From Chloroflexia bacterium (GTDB lineage Bacteria; Chloroflexota; Chloroflexia; Thermomicrobiales; JALYUS01): a DNA stretch of 11,422 nucleotides. The number at the start of each line of letters is the position of its first letter. Positions within the stretch are counted from its first letter, which is position 1. This document shows positions 5,542 through 11,422 of the stretch, one piece after another. The translations under genes were made by a program, and so were the position numbers. The notes beneath the pieces were generated by a model. It was not told the DNA's origin. It did not search any database and saw only the letters and a list, made by a program, of their open reading frames with translations. The stretch is taken from NCBI GenBank assembly GCA_025928215.1, contig JAICJW010000114.1, positions 1 to 11,422 on the forward strand, in the 5' to 3' direction.

Positions 5542-5985
5542 CGGAAGGGTTTCGGCGTACGCCTGGAGCGTCGCCATGTCTTCCGGATTGATTGCTACTT
5601 TCAGTGCGCGACCGAGGATCGTACCCGCGAGGGCGCGTTCCCAGATCGCGCGGTCGGCGGTGAGATACGCTCCCCGACCATTCTTCTTGCCGGTCGGGTC
5701 CAGCTCAACACGTCCTTCGGGCGTGCGGACGATGCGGATCAGTCCGCGCTTGTCGTCGGTTTGCCGCGTGACGATGCAGGTACGTTGTGGGATGTGGCGA
5801 GGCTTCAGTCCCTTGCGTTTCTTGCGTGGGGAATTGCCCGCTCCCCCCCCGCCCAGAGGGCGCCCGCCTCCCGACACGGGCGGGGGAGTTTGGGTAGTAG
5901 TGACCTCATCAGTCAAATTCCCCTCTTCCGCTCTGGCGGGGGAGGGATTAGGGGTGGGGGCTATATGCATCGCCTCAGCGGTCAT
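5509..5985 (-). CDS. ylxR: YlxR (DUF448) RNA-binding protein with extended N-terminus
   Basis: YlxR proteins are small nucleic-acid-binding proteins encoded between nusA and infB; the Bacillus subtilis member has been reported to bind and modulate RNase P (RnpM). Here the conserved domain is residues about 62-132: R-H-I-P-Q-R-T-C-I-V-T-R (63-74), K-R-G-L-I-R-I-V-R (79-87) and N-G-R-G-A-Y-L (102-108), then A-I-W-E-R-A-L. The usual length is about 90-100 residues; this one is 158. The extra 61 N-terminal residues are encoded largely by two GC-rich palindromes, and the last ten (V149-T158) by heptad repeats. ATG at 5983-5985 has AAGGAG about 7 nt upstream and lies 23 bp after the nusA stop; an upstream TTG at 6012 is less likely. 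Confidence 0.9.
   Translation of the reverse strand: MTAEAMHIAPTPNPSPARAEEGNLTDEVTTTQTPPPVSGGGRPLGGGGAGNSPRKKRKGLKPRHIPQRTCIVTRQTDDKRGLIRIVRTPEGRVELDPTGKKNGRGAYLTADRAIWERALAGTILGRALKVAINPEDMATLQAYAETLPVSNEDEGLRT
5841..5888. repeat. GC-rich palindromic element inside ylxR (element A)
   Basis: CTCCCCCCCCGCCC (5841-5854) faces GGGCGGGGGAG (5878-5888), with a smaller GGGCGCCC palindrome in between. It is read in frame as YlxR residues about 33-49, rich in Pro and Gly. The structure is that of a dispersed palindromic repeat rather than ordinary coding sequence. Confidence 0.55.
5920..5962. repeat. GC-rich palindromic element inside ylxR (element B)
   Basis: CCCTCTTCCGC (5921-5931) faces GGCGGGGGAGGG (5935-5946), followed by ATTAGGGGTGGGGGC. 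This matches the form of the CCCTCTCCCGC/GCGGGAGAGGG-TTAGGGGTGAGGG dispersed palindromes that I remember from many bacterial genomes, whose translation gives P-T-P-N-P-S-P. Here it is in frame and encodes YlxR residues 8-22 (I-A-P-T-P-N-P-S-P-A-R-A-E-E-G). Confidence 0.6.
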
Positions 5986-6008
5986 AGGAGTCTCCTTCCG
6001 CTCAGGCG

Positions 6009-7562
6009 TCAATCATGATGTACCGCGTAGGTGGCGATCTGATTCTCCGCTTCGTCCGTGACGATCACCTGATCGCCTTCCTGGCGGGCGACGACGCGGC
6101 CACCGATGTAGTTCGCGGCGAGCGGGCCGTAGAATTCGCCATTGAAGGTGAACGTGCCGTCGCCGCGCACGATGCGGGACTGCCCGGCCGTCGAACCGGT
6201 CGGCGCGGCAATCGCCCCAACCATTGCCGGCGCCGGCGCGACGCTATCGGTCAACGAGAGCGGTGTGCCGTCCATTGAAAAGGCGGCGACGAGACTGCGC
6301 TCGTAGAAGACATCCAGGCGGTCAGGCATCTGCTCGACATCCACGCTGCGGCCGATCAACTCCTCCGGCAACGGACCAAAGGTACGGTCATCCATGATAA
6401 TGGTGCCATCACCGAGCACCATCGTCGGGCGGCGGCCGAGCGAGATGAAGGCATCGGGCAACTCGGCGAGCGCGGCGGCACGCGCCTTGTCAATGAGGTC
6501 GTCACCCTGCGCCTTGAGCGCCTCGGTATCCTTGACGTCAATCTTCCAATGCGTCAGTTTGTAGGCGAGACGGGCATTCTGCCCCTCCTTACCGATGGCG
6601 AGGCTCATCTGGTCCGTCGGGACGATCACACGGGCGATCTTGTCCGCATCGTCGAGATTGACGGAGAGCACCTTCGCGGGGGAGAGCGCCTTCGTAATGA
6701 AGGTCGCGGTGTCGCTGCTCCATTCCACCACATCAATCTTCTCGCCGTAGAGTTCCGTGACGATATTCTGGATGCGTACGCCGCGCACGCCGACGCACGA
6801 GCCAACCGGATCCACATTGTCCTGTGTCGCGATCACGGCGACTTTCGTCCGCAGCCCCGCTTCGCGCGCGATCGCCTTGATTTCGACCGCGCCGGAGTAG
6901 ATTTCCGGCACCTCGATCTCGAATAGGCGCTTGACGACATCCGGGTGCGCGCGGGAGACGATCAATTGCGGCCCCTTGTCCGTCGAAGAGTTCACTTCGA
7001 GCAGCAGGACTTTCAGCCGCTGGGCATTGCGGTATCGTTCGGCGGGGACCTGCTCGCGCACGGGCATCACTGCCTCGGCCTTGCCGAGGTCCACGATCAC
7101 CGCCTTATTATCCGCCCGCTGGACGACACCGTTGATCAGTTCGCCGACACGGTCACGGTACTCGTTATAGACGCGCTCGCGCTCGGACTCGCGAATCTTC
7201 TGCATCACGACTTGCTTCGCCGTCTGCGCCGCGATCCGCCCGAAATCTTTCGGCGTATCATCCACCGCAACGACGCGGCCAATCGCGCCATTCTCCGGGT
7301 CAATCCGCCGCGCCTCGCTGACGCCCATCTGTCGCTGCGGGTCCTCGACCTCGCTGTCCGCGACGACGTCCTTATCCACCACAATCGTGATCGCGCCCGT
7401 ATCCGGGTGCAGTTCAACGCGGACGTTATCGTCTTCCTCGATGCCACGCGCCTTCTTGTAGACAGTCTTCAGCGCATGTTCGACCGCTCCGGTCACAACC
7501 TCACGCGGCATATTCCGCTCGGCGGCCAACTCCGCAATCGCGGTATAGAGATCACTTTTCAT
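6009..7562 (-). CDS. nusA: Transcription termination/antitermination protein NusA with a duplicated C-terminal module
   Basis: NusA binds RNA polymerase and nascent RNA and controls pausing, termination and antitermination. The 517-residue product has the N-terminal polymerase-binding domain (1-130; M-K-S-D-L-Y-T-A-I-A-E-L-A), an S1 domain (about 134-195), KH1 (about 200-280, with D-P-V-G-S-C-V-G-V-R-G-V-R-I-Q at 251-265) and KH2 (about 281-345, with A-I-G-K-E-G-Q-N-A-R-L-A at 322-333). After a short helix, residues 380-430 and 463-513 are two copies of one beta-rich module, both with G-D-G-T, [FY]-G-P-L and I-G. Firmicute-type NusA would end soon after KH2, and E. coli-type acidic repeats are not recognisable. 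ATG at 7560-7562 has GGAAGGA 10 nt upstream. nusA is the first gene of the operon; rimP is absent. Confidence 0.96.
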   Translation of the reverse strand: MKSDLYTAIAELAAERNMPREVVTGAVEHALKTVYKKARGIEEDDNVRVELHPDTGAITIVVDKDVVADSEVEDPQRQMGVSEARRIDPENGAIGRVVAVDDTPKDFGRIAAQTAKQVVMQKIRESERERVYNEYRDRVGELINGVVQRADNKAVIVDLGKAEAVMPVREQVPAERYRNAQRLKVLLLEVNSSTDKGPQLIVSRAHPDVVKRLFEIEVPEIYSGAVEIKAIAREAGLRTKVAVIATQDNVDPVGSCVGVRGVRIQNIVTELYGEKIDVVEWSSDTATFITKALSPAKVLSVNLDDADKIARVIVPTDQMSLAIGKEGQNARLAYKLTHWKIDVKDTEALKAQGDDLIDKARAAALAELPDAFISLGRRPTMVLGDGTIIMDDRTFGPLPEELIGRSVDVEQMPDRLDVFYERSLVAAFSMDGTPLSLTDSVAPAPAMVGAIAAPTGSTAGQSRIVRGDGTFTFNGEFYGPLAANYIGGRVVARQEGDQVIVTDEAENQIATYAVHHD

Positions 7563-7583
7563 CGCTGGTTATTCCTTCCATTC

Positions 7584-7610
7584 CGGACGGTATCGGTGCT
7601 GTTCCGTCCG
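7584..7610 (-). promoter_or_regulatory. Hairpin immediately upstream of the nusA ribosome-binding site
   Basis: CGGACGG (7584-7590) and CCGTCCG (7604-7610) form a perfect 7-bp stem with a 13-nt loop. On the mRNA it ends about 5 nt before the GGAAGGA site of nusA, so it could influence ribosome access. Confidence 0.4.
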
Positions 7611-7656
7611 CTGCGTATTCCCTTGCCCGCGCGGTATACGCGTGGGTGGTTCCCTA

Positions 7657-7701
7657 GCGCTGACGGCAGGGGACCCTCAGCGCACAGACCGCGCTCCCCT
7701 G
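7657..7701 (-). promoter_or_regulatory. Two interleaved 7-bp helices in the nusA leader (pseudoknot or switch)
   Basis: Two perfect complementary pairs overlap in order. GCGCTGA (7657-7663) pairs with TCAGCGC (7677-7683), and CAGGGGA (7667-7673) pairs with TCCCCTG (7695-7701). Because each helix has one arm in the other's loop, they form an H-type pseudoknot or exclude each other. In RNA order (minus strand) the connecting segments are 11, 3 and 3 nt; the last is tight for spanning a 7-bp helix, which favours alternative hairpins. Confidence 0.45.
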
Positions 7702-7713
7702 CTCTTACGCATG

Positions 7714-7740
7714 AAAAACGTGGGTGTGAGAACCCACGTT
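7714..7740 (-). terminator. Terminator-like hairpin in the nusA operon leader (attenuator candidate)
   Basis: On the minus strand a 9-bp perfect stem (AACGTGGGT/ACCCACGTT, 7732-7740 and 7717-7725) with a 6-nt loop ends in five consecutive T (two in the stem, three after it). It starts about 20 nt after the predicted start of transcription and no gene lies upstream to be terminated, which points to premature termination. The CGTGGGT of its 5' arm can also pair with ACCCACG of the leader at 7641-7647, a possible antiterminator. Rfam has a rimP-leader attenuator family in gamma-proteobacteria upstream of the equivalent operon. Confidence 0.5.
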
Positions 7741-7766
7741 GCCGTCCGCGCACGAGTTCATCCGGT

Positions 7767-7795
7767 AGTATACCGCGCTTTTTCAGTCACCGCAA
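7767..7795 (-). promoter_or_regulatory. Sigma70-type promoter of the nusA operon
   Basis: On the minus strand TTGCGG (7790-7795) and TATACT (7767-7772) are exactly 17 bp apart. The -10 matches consensus at five of six positions and the -35 at its first three. Transcription would start near 7760 and give a leader of about 198 nt before nusA. Confidence 0.55.
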
Positions 7796-7848
7796 GGGCA
7801 TGATGGCCTCACACATCGCCCCATCAAGAGGGAGGGCCTTGCAAGAAT

Positions 7849-7877
7849 TTTACAAATTCGTCGCGCATCCCTATACT
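7849..7877 (+). promoter_or_regulatory. Sigma70-type promoter of the membrane protein gene
   Basis: TTTACA (7849-7854) and TATACT (7872-7877) are 17 bp apart; each matches consensus at five of six positions. The site lies in a locally AT-richer stretch, 85-113 bp before the chosen GTG start. It is back to back with the nusA promoter, the two -35 boxes being 53 bp apart. Confidence 0.6.
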
Positions 7878-7923
7878 CCCCGGTGGGGAAGCTGCACGGA
7901 TGGGGTTTTACTGAACAGGTTAT

Positions 7924-7965
7924 ATGATGACGCGCCCATACCATATCGGGGGGCTTTGCTTGTGA
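7924..7965 (+). CDS. Possible 13-residue leader peptide coupled to the membrane protein gene
   Basis: ATGATG at 7924-7929 opens a 13-codon frame, MMTRPYHIGGLCL, ending at TGA 7963-7965. That stop overlaps the GTG start of the next gene in the form GTGA, a classic arrangement for translational coupling. It lies inside the predicted 5' leader of the transcript from the 7849-7877 promoter. The upstream CAGG (7916-7919) is only a weak ribosome-binding site, and the GGGGGG within the frame would serve the downstream GTG. It may be chance. Confidence 0.3.
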   Translation: MMTRPYHIGGLCL

Positions 7966-10037
7966 CTGCCGAATCGTTCGGAAGCCGCGATGTGGCCGGC
8001 AGAAACCATGCCAACCGTGGCCTTCCCACGGTGATCCTATCGGGCGTGCATCGCGTCAGTGTCGTGTGGTGGCAACGCGCGCGGCATATCGCGGTGTTTG
8101 CGTTCTTTCTTGCCATCGCGGCGTGGTGGCTGCGCCCGCTGACATGGCGTTTGGGCAGCCAGGTCACGAGTACGGGCGATCCGCTCATCACCGCATGGCG
8201 GCTTGTGTGGCCCGTTCAATGGCTCCTCGAACGGCCCGCGCCATTCCTCGACAGCAACGTGCTCTATCCGGCATCGGCGGCATTCGCCCGCGATGAACTG
8301 ACGCTGGGGCAGACACTGTTCGCCGGGCCGATCTACGCGCTGAGTCGCAATGCCCTCCTCGCGCATAACATCACGATCCTTTTCACCATCGCGCTCTCCG
8401 GTTTCACGACCTACTGGGTTATCTGGCGATTGCTCCATCATCGCCCGGCGGCGCTGATCGCCGGCATCATCATCGCGATCGCTCCGTATCATCTCGCACA
8501 AATTGACCATGCGGGCCTACTGGCGGTGCAATGGTTGCCGCTCGTGCTCTATTTCCTCGACCGCACGCTCCGCTATCGGCGCGGGCGAGACGCGCTTTTG
8601 CTCGGTGCGTTCGCCTTCCTGCAGGCAATCGCCGCCGGATATTACGCGTATGTCACGGCGTTCCTGATTCTGGCCTATCTCGGCTATTGCTGCGTCATGG
8701 AGCGGCGGTTGCTCACGGCGCGCGGGCTTCTGCATGCGGGCGCGGCGCTCGCGATCGCGATGGTGCTGCTGGTGCCCATCGCCGTGCCATTCTGGCACGT
8801 CGCGGCGGCGGCGGGCTTCGCGCGGTCGCCCACCGCCGTCGAAGTATGGTCCGCGAAGCCACGGATGTGGGCCGCCGCGACGCCGGACAACCTGCTCTAC
8901 GGGCGGTTTTCGCGGCGCTACTCGCTCACATGGCACGATGAGGTCTTCCTCTTTCCCGGGCTGATCGCGCTCGCCCTCGGCGGGGTCGCGCTGTCTGGGC
9001 ACCGCCGCATGCGTTTCCGCGCGGCGGCGCTCGTGCTGGCGCTCGTCGGCTTTATCCTTTCGCTCGGGCCGGTGCTGGATCTCAAGCGGATCGGCGGGGG
9101 CAGGGTGCCGCTCCCGTATGCCGCGCTCTACCGCTTCGTACCTGGCATGGACGCCCTCCGCGCGCCGCTCCGCATCGCGCCACTGACGATGCTCGGCCTC
9201 GCGCTCCTCGCGGCAATCGGCTGGAAACGACTGGCGATCGGCATGCGACGGCGCCACTGGTCGCGCGCTGCCACGTACGGCGTGACGCTTGCAGTAATGG
9301 CCGGTATGCTGGGGGAATACGCGACCGCGCCCATTCCAACGGTCGCTGTTCCGCAACTTGATCCCGCCTTCACGCCAATCACGCAGTGGCTCGCAACGCA
9401 GCCGCCCAGTATTGTGCTGATGCTCCCGAACCCGCGTGCCGCCGTCGCGATGACGCTGGCAACGGCCACGCGACATCGCTTCGTCAATGGCGAAGCGGAG
9501 GTGCGGCCACCGACCCGCCGCGCGTTATTCCAGCGCCTCAGCGCCTTTCCCGACCGGCAGAGCATCACCGCGCTCGAAATGCTCGGCGTGGACCTCGTCA
9601 TCCTCGATCGTACCGGTTATACGGCGGAGGCATGGCGCGCGTTACCCGATCAGATCCGCCCGTTCGCGCCTGATTTGACGCTCGCCGCCCCCTTGCCGAA
9701 CGCCCTTGTCTACCACATCGCGCCCGCGGCGCAGCGGTTTCCCGTACTGCTCGCGGCGATCCCACCGACGGCGCATCTCTTCATCTCCGCGACGGTCCGT
9801 GACGACGAAGAGATGCTCGACCGCGCGCTCCTCGCCCATCTCCTCGCCCGTGAGGGGCGCGATGTGCGCGGCCCGCTCGACACGGGTTGGATCACCGATC
9901 CACCGCCCGCCCCCGCGACGATGCGCTTCGACTTCGGCATCTTTTCCCGCGACGAATCCCCGCCCGCTGACTATGACCAAGCCACGCCGATCTGGTCCGA
10001 CGCGACATGCGCGATCTATCGCGCCCGCTCCGCGTAG
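7962..10037 (+). CDS. Polytopic membrane protein, GT-C glycosyltransferase-like
   Basis: The 691-residue product has about ten to twelve hydrophobic segments between residues 42 and 452, then a soluble C-terminal part of about 240 residues. The first segment leads to an outer loop R-L-G-S-Q-V-T-S-T-G-D-P-L-I-T-A-W-R (63-80) with Asp73, like the acidic first loop of GT-C enzymes (ArnT/PMT-type, which use lipid-linked sugars). N-V-L-Y-P (99-103) and Y-H-L-A-Q-I-D-H (176-183) recur in Chloroflexota membrane proteins of this kind as I remember them. I did not see a complete signature, so the donor and acceptor are unknown; a YfhO-like protein is the main alternative. The frame is open far upstream (antisense to nusA), so I chose GTG at 7962-7964 from GGGGGG about 8 nt before it, the promoter position and the GTGA overlap. 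Starts up to 8049 are possible. Confidence 0.7.
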   Translation: MTAESFGSRDVAGRNHANRGLPTVILSGVHRVSVVWWQRARHIAVFAFFLAIAAWWLRPLTWRLGSQVTSTGDPLITAWRLVWPVQWLLERPAPFLDSNVLYPASAAFARDELTLGQTLFAGPIYALSRNALLAHNITILFTIALSGFTTYWVIWRLLHHRPAALIAGIIIAIAPYHLAQIDHAGLLAVQWLPLVLYFLDRTLRYRRGRDALLLGAFAFLQAIAAGYYAYVTAFLILAYLGYCCVMERRLLTARGLLHAGAALAIAMVLLVPIAVPFWHVAAAAGFARSPTAVEVWSAKPRMWAAATPDNLLYGRFSRRYSLTWHDEVFLFPGLIALALGGVALSGHRRMRFRAAALVLALVGFILSLGPVLDLKRIGGGRVPLPYAALYRFVPGMDALRAPLRIAPLTMLGLALLAAIGWKRLAIGMRRRHWSRAATYGVTLAVMAGMLGEYATAPIPTVAVPQLDPAFTPITQWLATQPPSIVLMLPNPRAAVAMTLATATRHRFVNGEAEVRPPTRRALFQRLSAFPDRQSITALEMLGVDLVILDRTGYTAEAWRALPDQIRPFAPDLTLAAPLPNALVYHIAPAAQRFPVLLAAIPPTAHLFISATVRDDEEMLDRALLAHLLAREGRDVRGPLDTGWITDPPPAPATMRFDFGIFSRDESPPADYDQATPIWSDATCAIYRARSA

Positions 10038-10097
10038 TGCCGTTGACGCCCCCTCCGGAATGCGGGACGATACGAGGCGTTCCCATAAAGAACGGCA
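10038..10097. repeat. Nested inverted repeats after the membrane protein gene
   Basis: TGCCGTT, directly after the TAG stop (10038-10044), pairs exactly with AACGGCA (10091-10097). A second match ACGCC/GGCGT (10046-10050/10076-10080) nests inside. The structure fills the 84-bp gap before the dehydrogenase gene. It lacks a convincing T-run, so whether the two genes are separated transcriptionally is open. Confidence 0.3.
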
Positions 10098-10121
10098 TCA
10101 TTTGCGCGAAAGGAGATCACG

Positions 10122-11422
10122 ATGGCGACAACCGCAACGAAGACATATCAACTCTACGTGAACGGCGCGTGGCAGGACGCCGCCGGGGGCAAAACCTTCC
10201 CCGTCCATAACCCCGCGACGGGTGAATTGCTCGCTGAGGTCGCCGATGGCGGCCCGGCGGAGACGGAAGCGGCGATCAAGGCCGCGGTTGCTGCCTTTCC
10301 GGCATGGTCGAAGCGCCCGGCGGACGAGCGCGCCGAACTCCTCCACAAGACGTTCGACATTCTCAAGACCCGCATCGAGGAGCACGCCCGCATCCTCACC
10401 GAGGAGAACGGCAAGCCAATTGCCGAATCGCGTGGCGAGGCGACGATCAGCGCGGGCTTCGTGCGCTGGAATGCCGAGGAAGCACGCCGCACCTACGGCG
10501 AAGTTGTCCCCAGCCCGACGGCGGGCAAGCGCGTTCTCACCTTCCGGCAGCCCGTCGGCGTTGTGGCGGCGATCACGCCGTGGAACTTCCCGCATTCGAT
10601 GATTACGCGGAAGATCGCGCCCGCGCTCGCGGCGGGCTGTACCGTCGTTCTCCGGCCATCGTCCGCGACGCCGCTCGTCGCGCTGGAGATCATCAAAGCC
10701 TTCGATGACGCGGGCTTCCCGCCGGGCGTCGTCAATATCGTCACGAGCAAATCCGCCAAAGAAGTGGCGAAGGTGCTGGCGGAGAGCCACGATATTCGCA
10801 AGATCACCTTCACGGGCAGCACGGAGGTCGGCAAGGAACTGATGGCGATGGCGGCGGGGACGGTGAAAAAGGTCTCGCTCGAACTCGGCGGCCACGCACC
10901 GATGCTCGTCTTCGACGATGCCGATGTCGAGCAGGCCGCGCAGGGCGCGATCACCTCGCGTTTCCGCAACGCCGGGCAGACCTGCATCTGCACGAACCGC
11001 CTCTACGTGCAGCGCCCGATTGTCGAGGCGTTCTCGAAGCGCGTCGCCGAACTGGCGAAGGGGCTGAAAGTCGGTAATGGCCTCGATGCCGATACGAAGG
11101 TCGGCCCGATGATTGACGAACGCGGCTTCCGGAAGGTCGAGGATCAGGTCAAGGACGCGGTGAAGGGCGGCGCGACGGTGCTCGCCGGGGGCAAAGCCGC
11201 CGACACGAACGGCCACCTCAAGGGGTTCTTCTACGAGCCGACGATCCTCGCCAATGTCGCGCCGGATGCGAAGATCCTGCACGACGAGACGTTCGGCCCG
11301 GCCCTGCCGATCGTCCCGTTCGACACCGAGGAGGACGGGATCCGGCTGGCGAACGATACGCCGTTCGGTCTCGCAGCCTACGCCTTCACGCGCGATATCG
11401 GGCGCATCTTCCGCGTCTCCGA
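10122..11422 (+). CDS. gabD: NAD(P)-dependent aldehyde dehydrogenase, succinate-semialdehyde type (3' end missing)
   Basis: This family oxidises aldehydes to acids; the closest type I recognise is succinate-semialdehyde dehydrogenase (GABA/4-aminobutyrate breakdown to succinate). The window contains 433 codons of a protein normally about 480 residues, so only the C-terminus is cut. Visible motifs: T-P-W-N-F-P (152-157) with Asn155, F-T-G-S-T (230-234) of the cofactor fold, L-E-L-G-G (253-257) with catalytic Glu254, and F-R-N-A-G-Q-T-C-I-C-T-N-R (281-293) with nucleophile Cys288 and a second Cys290. N-A-G-Q-T-C-x-C is typical of GabD. The usual Lys of V-L-K-P is Arg178 here. ATG at 10122-10124 has AAAGGAGAT 4-5 nt upstream. 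Related aldehyde dehydrogenases (betaine or lactaldehyde) are possible; no gab neighbours are in the window. Confidence 0.85.
   Translation, partial: MATTATKTYQLYVNGAWQDAAGGKTFPVHNPATGELLAEVADGGPAETEAAIKAAVAAFPAWSKRPADERAELLHKTFDILKTRIEEHARILTEENGKPIAESRGEATISAGFVRWNAEEARRTYGEVVPSPTAGKRVLTFRQPVGVVAAITPWNFPHSMITRKIAPALAAGCTVVLRPSSATPLVALEIIKAFDDAGFPPGVVNIVTSKSAKEVAKVLAESHDIRKITFTGSTEVGKELMAMAAGTVKKVSLELGGHAPMLVFDDADVEQAAQGAITSRFRNAGQTCICTNRLYVQRPIVEAFSKRVAELAKGLKVGNGLDADTKVGPMIDERGFRKVEDQVKDAVKGGATVLAGGKAADTNGHLKGFFYEPTILANVAPDAKILHDETFGPALPIVPFDTEEDGIRLANDTPFGLAAYAFTRDIGRIFRVS

Noticed and set aside
7559..7753. 64-codon minus-strand frame in the nusA leader as a rimP remnant
   Set aside because: Its translation has no RimP features and it spans the hairpins; a structured leader explains the region better.
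6945..7961. Upstream extension of the membrane protein frame
   Set aside because: The frame stays open by chance across nusA and its leader; the promoter at 7849-7877 lies inside it, so the start must be downstream. ATG at 7800/7803 was rejected for the same reason.
8517..9476. 319-codon minus-strand frame opposite the membrane protein gene
   Set aside because: Very Arg/Glu/His-rich shadow of a hydrophobic coding sequence, with no domain pattern.
10043..10074. TTGACG near 10043 as a -35 box for the dehydrogenase gene
   Set aside because: The best -10 candidates (GATACG or ACGATA) have wrong spacing or poor match, so no promoter was called.
10098..11282. 394-codon minus-strand frame opposite the aldehyde dehydrogenase gene
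   Set aside because: The plus strand is clearly the dehydrogenase with its catalytic residues; the antisense frame has no recognisable family.

Overview
The window is GC-rich, densely coding bacterial chromosome. The nusA-ylxR-infB-rbfA-DHH phosphoesterase order, the short Gly/Arg/Pro-rich IF-2 N-terminus and the Ser/Thr/Ala-rich lipoprotein best suggest a Chloroflexota-like bacterium. This placement is an inference; no rRNA or other strong taxonomic marker is present.

Layout. Bases 1-124 hold the 3' end of an unidentified plus-strand gene. Bases 125-430 have no gene but carry four strong inverted repeats between convergent genes. From 431 to 7562 all genes lie on the minus strand. In transcription order (right to left) they are nusA, ylxR, infB, rbfA, an NrnA-like DHH/DHHA1 phosphoesterase, a lipoprotein and a DUF3830 cyclophilin-like protein. 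The first five form a classic translation/transcription operon: NusA (elongation and termination), YlxR (RNA binding), IF-2 (initiation), RbfA (30S maturation) and NrnA (degradation of tiny RNAs). rimP, usually just upstream of nusA, and truB, usually downstream, are missing. A promoter and a structured leader of about 200 nt precede nusA. Bases 7849-7877 carry a second promoter, pointing right, for a large GT-C-like membrane protein (7962-10037). The right end is the first 433 codons of a succinate-semialdehyde-type aldehyde dehydrogenase that runs off the window.

The least ordinary signals lie between and at the ends of the operon genes. Degenerate 7-bp tandem repeats (GGACNNA and TGSTCRW classes, either orientation) occupy the rbfA/nrnA, infB/rbfA and ylxR/infB junctions. 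They form long hairpins and encode the last residues and stop codons of RbfA and YlxR and the first codons of the phosphoesterase. Two GC-rich palindromes lie in frame inside the YlxR N-terminus. NusA ends in two collinear copies of a roughly 51-residue module in place of a recognisable acidic-repeat region. The nusA leader has a terminator-like hairpin followed by two interleaved 7-bp helices.
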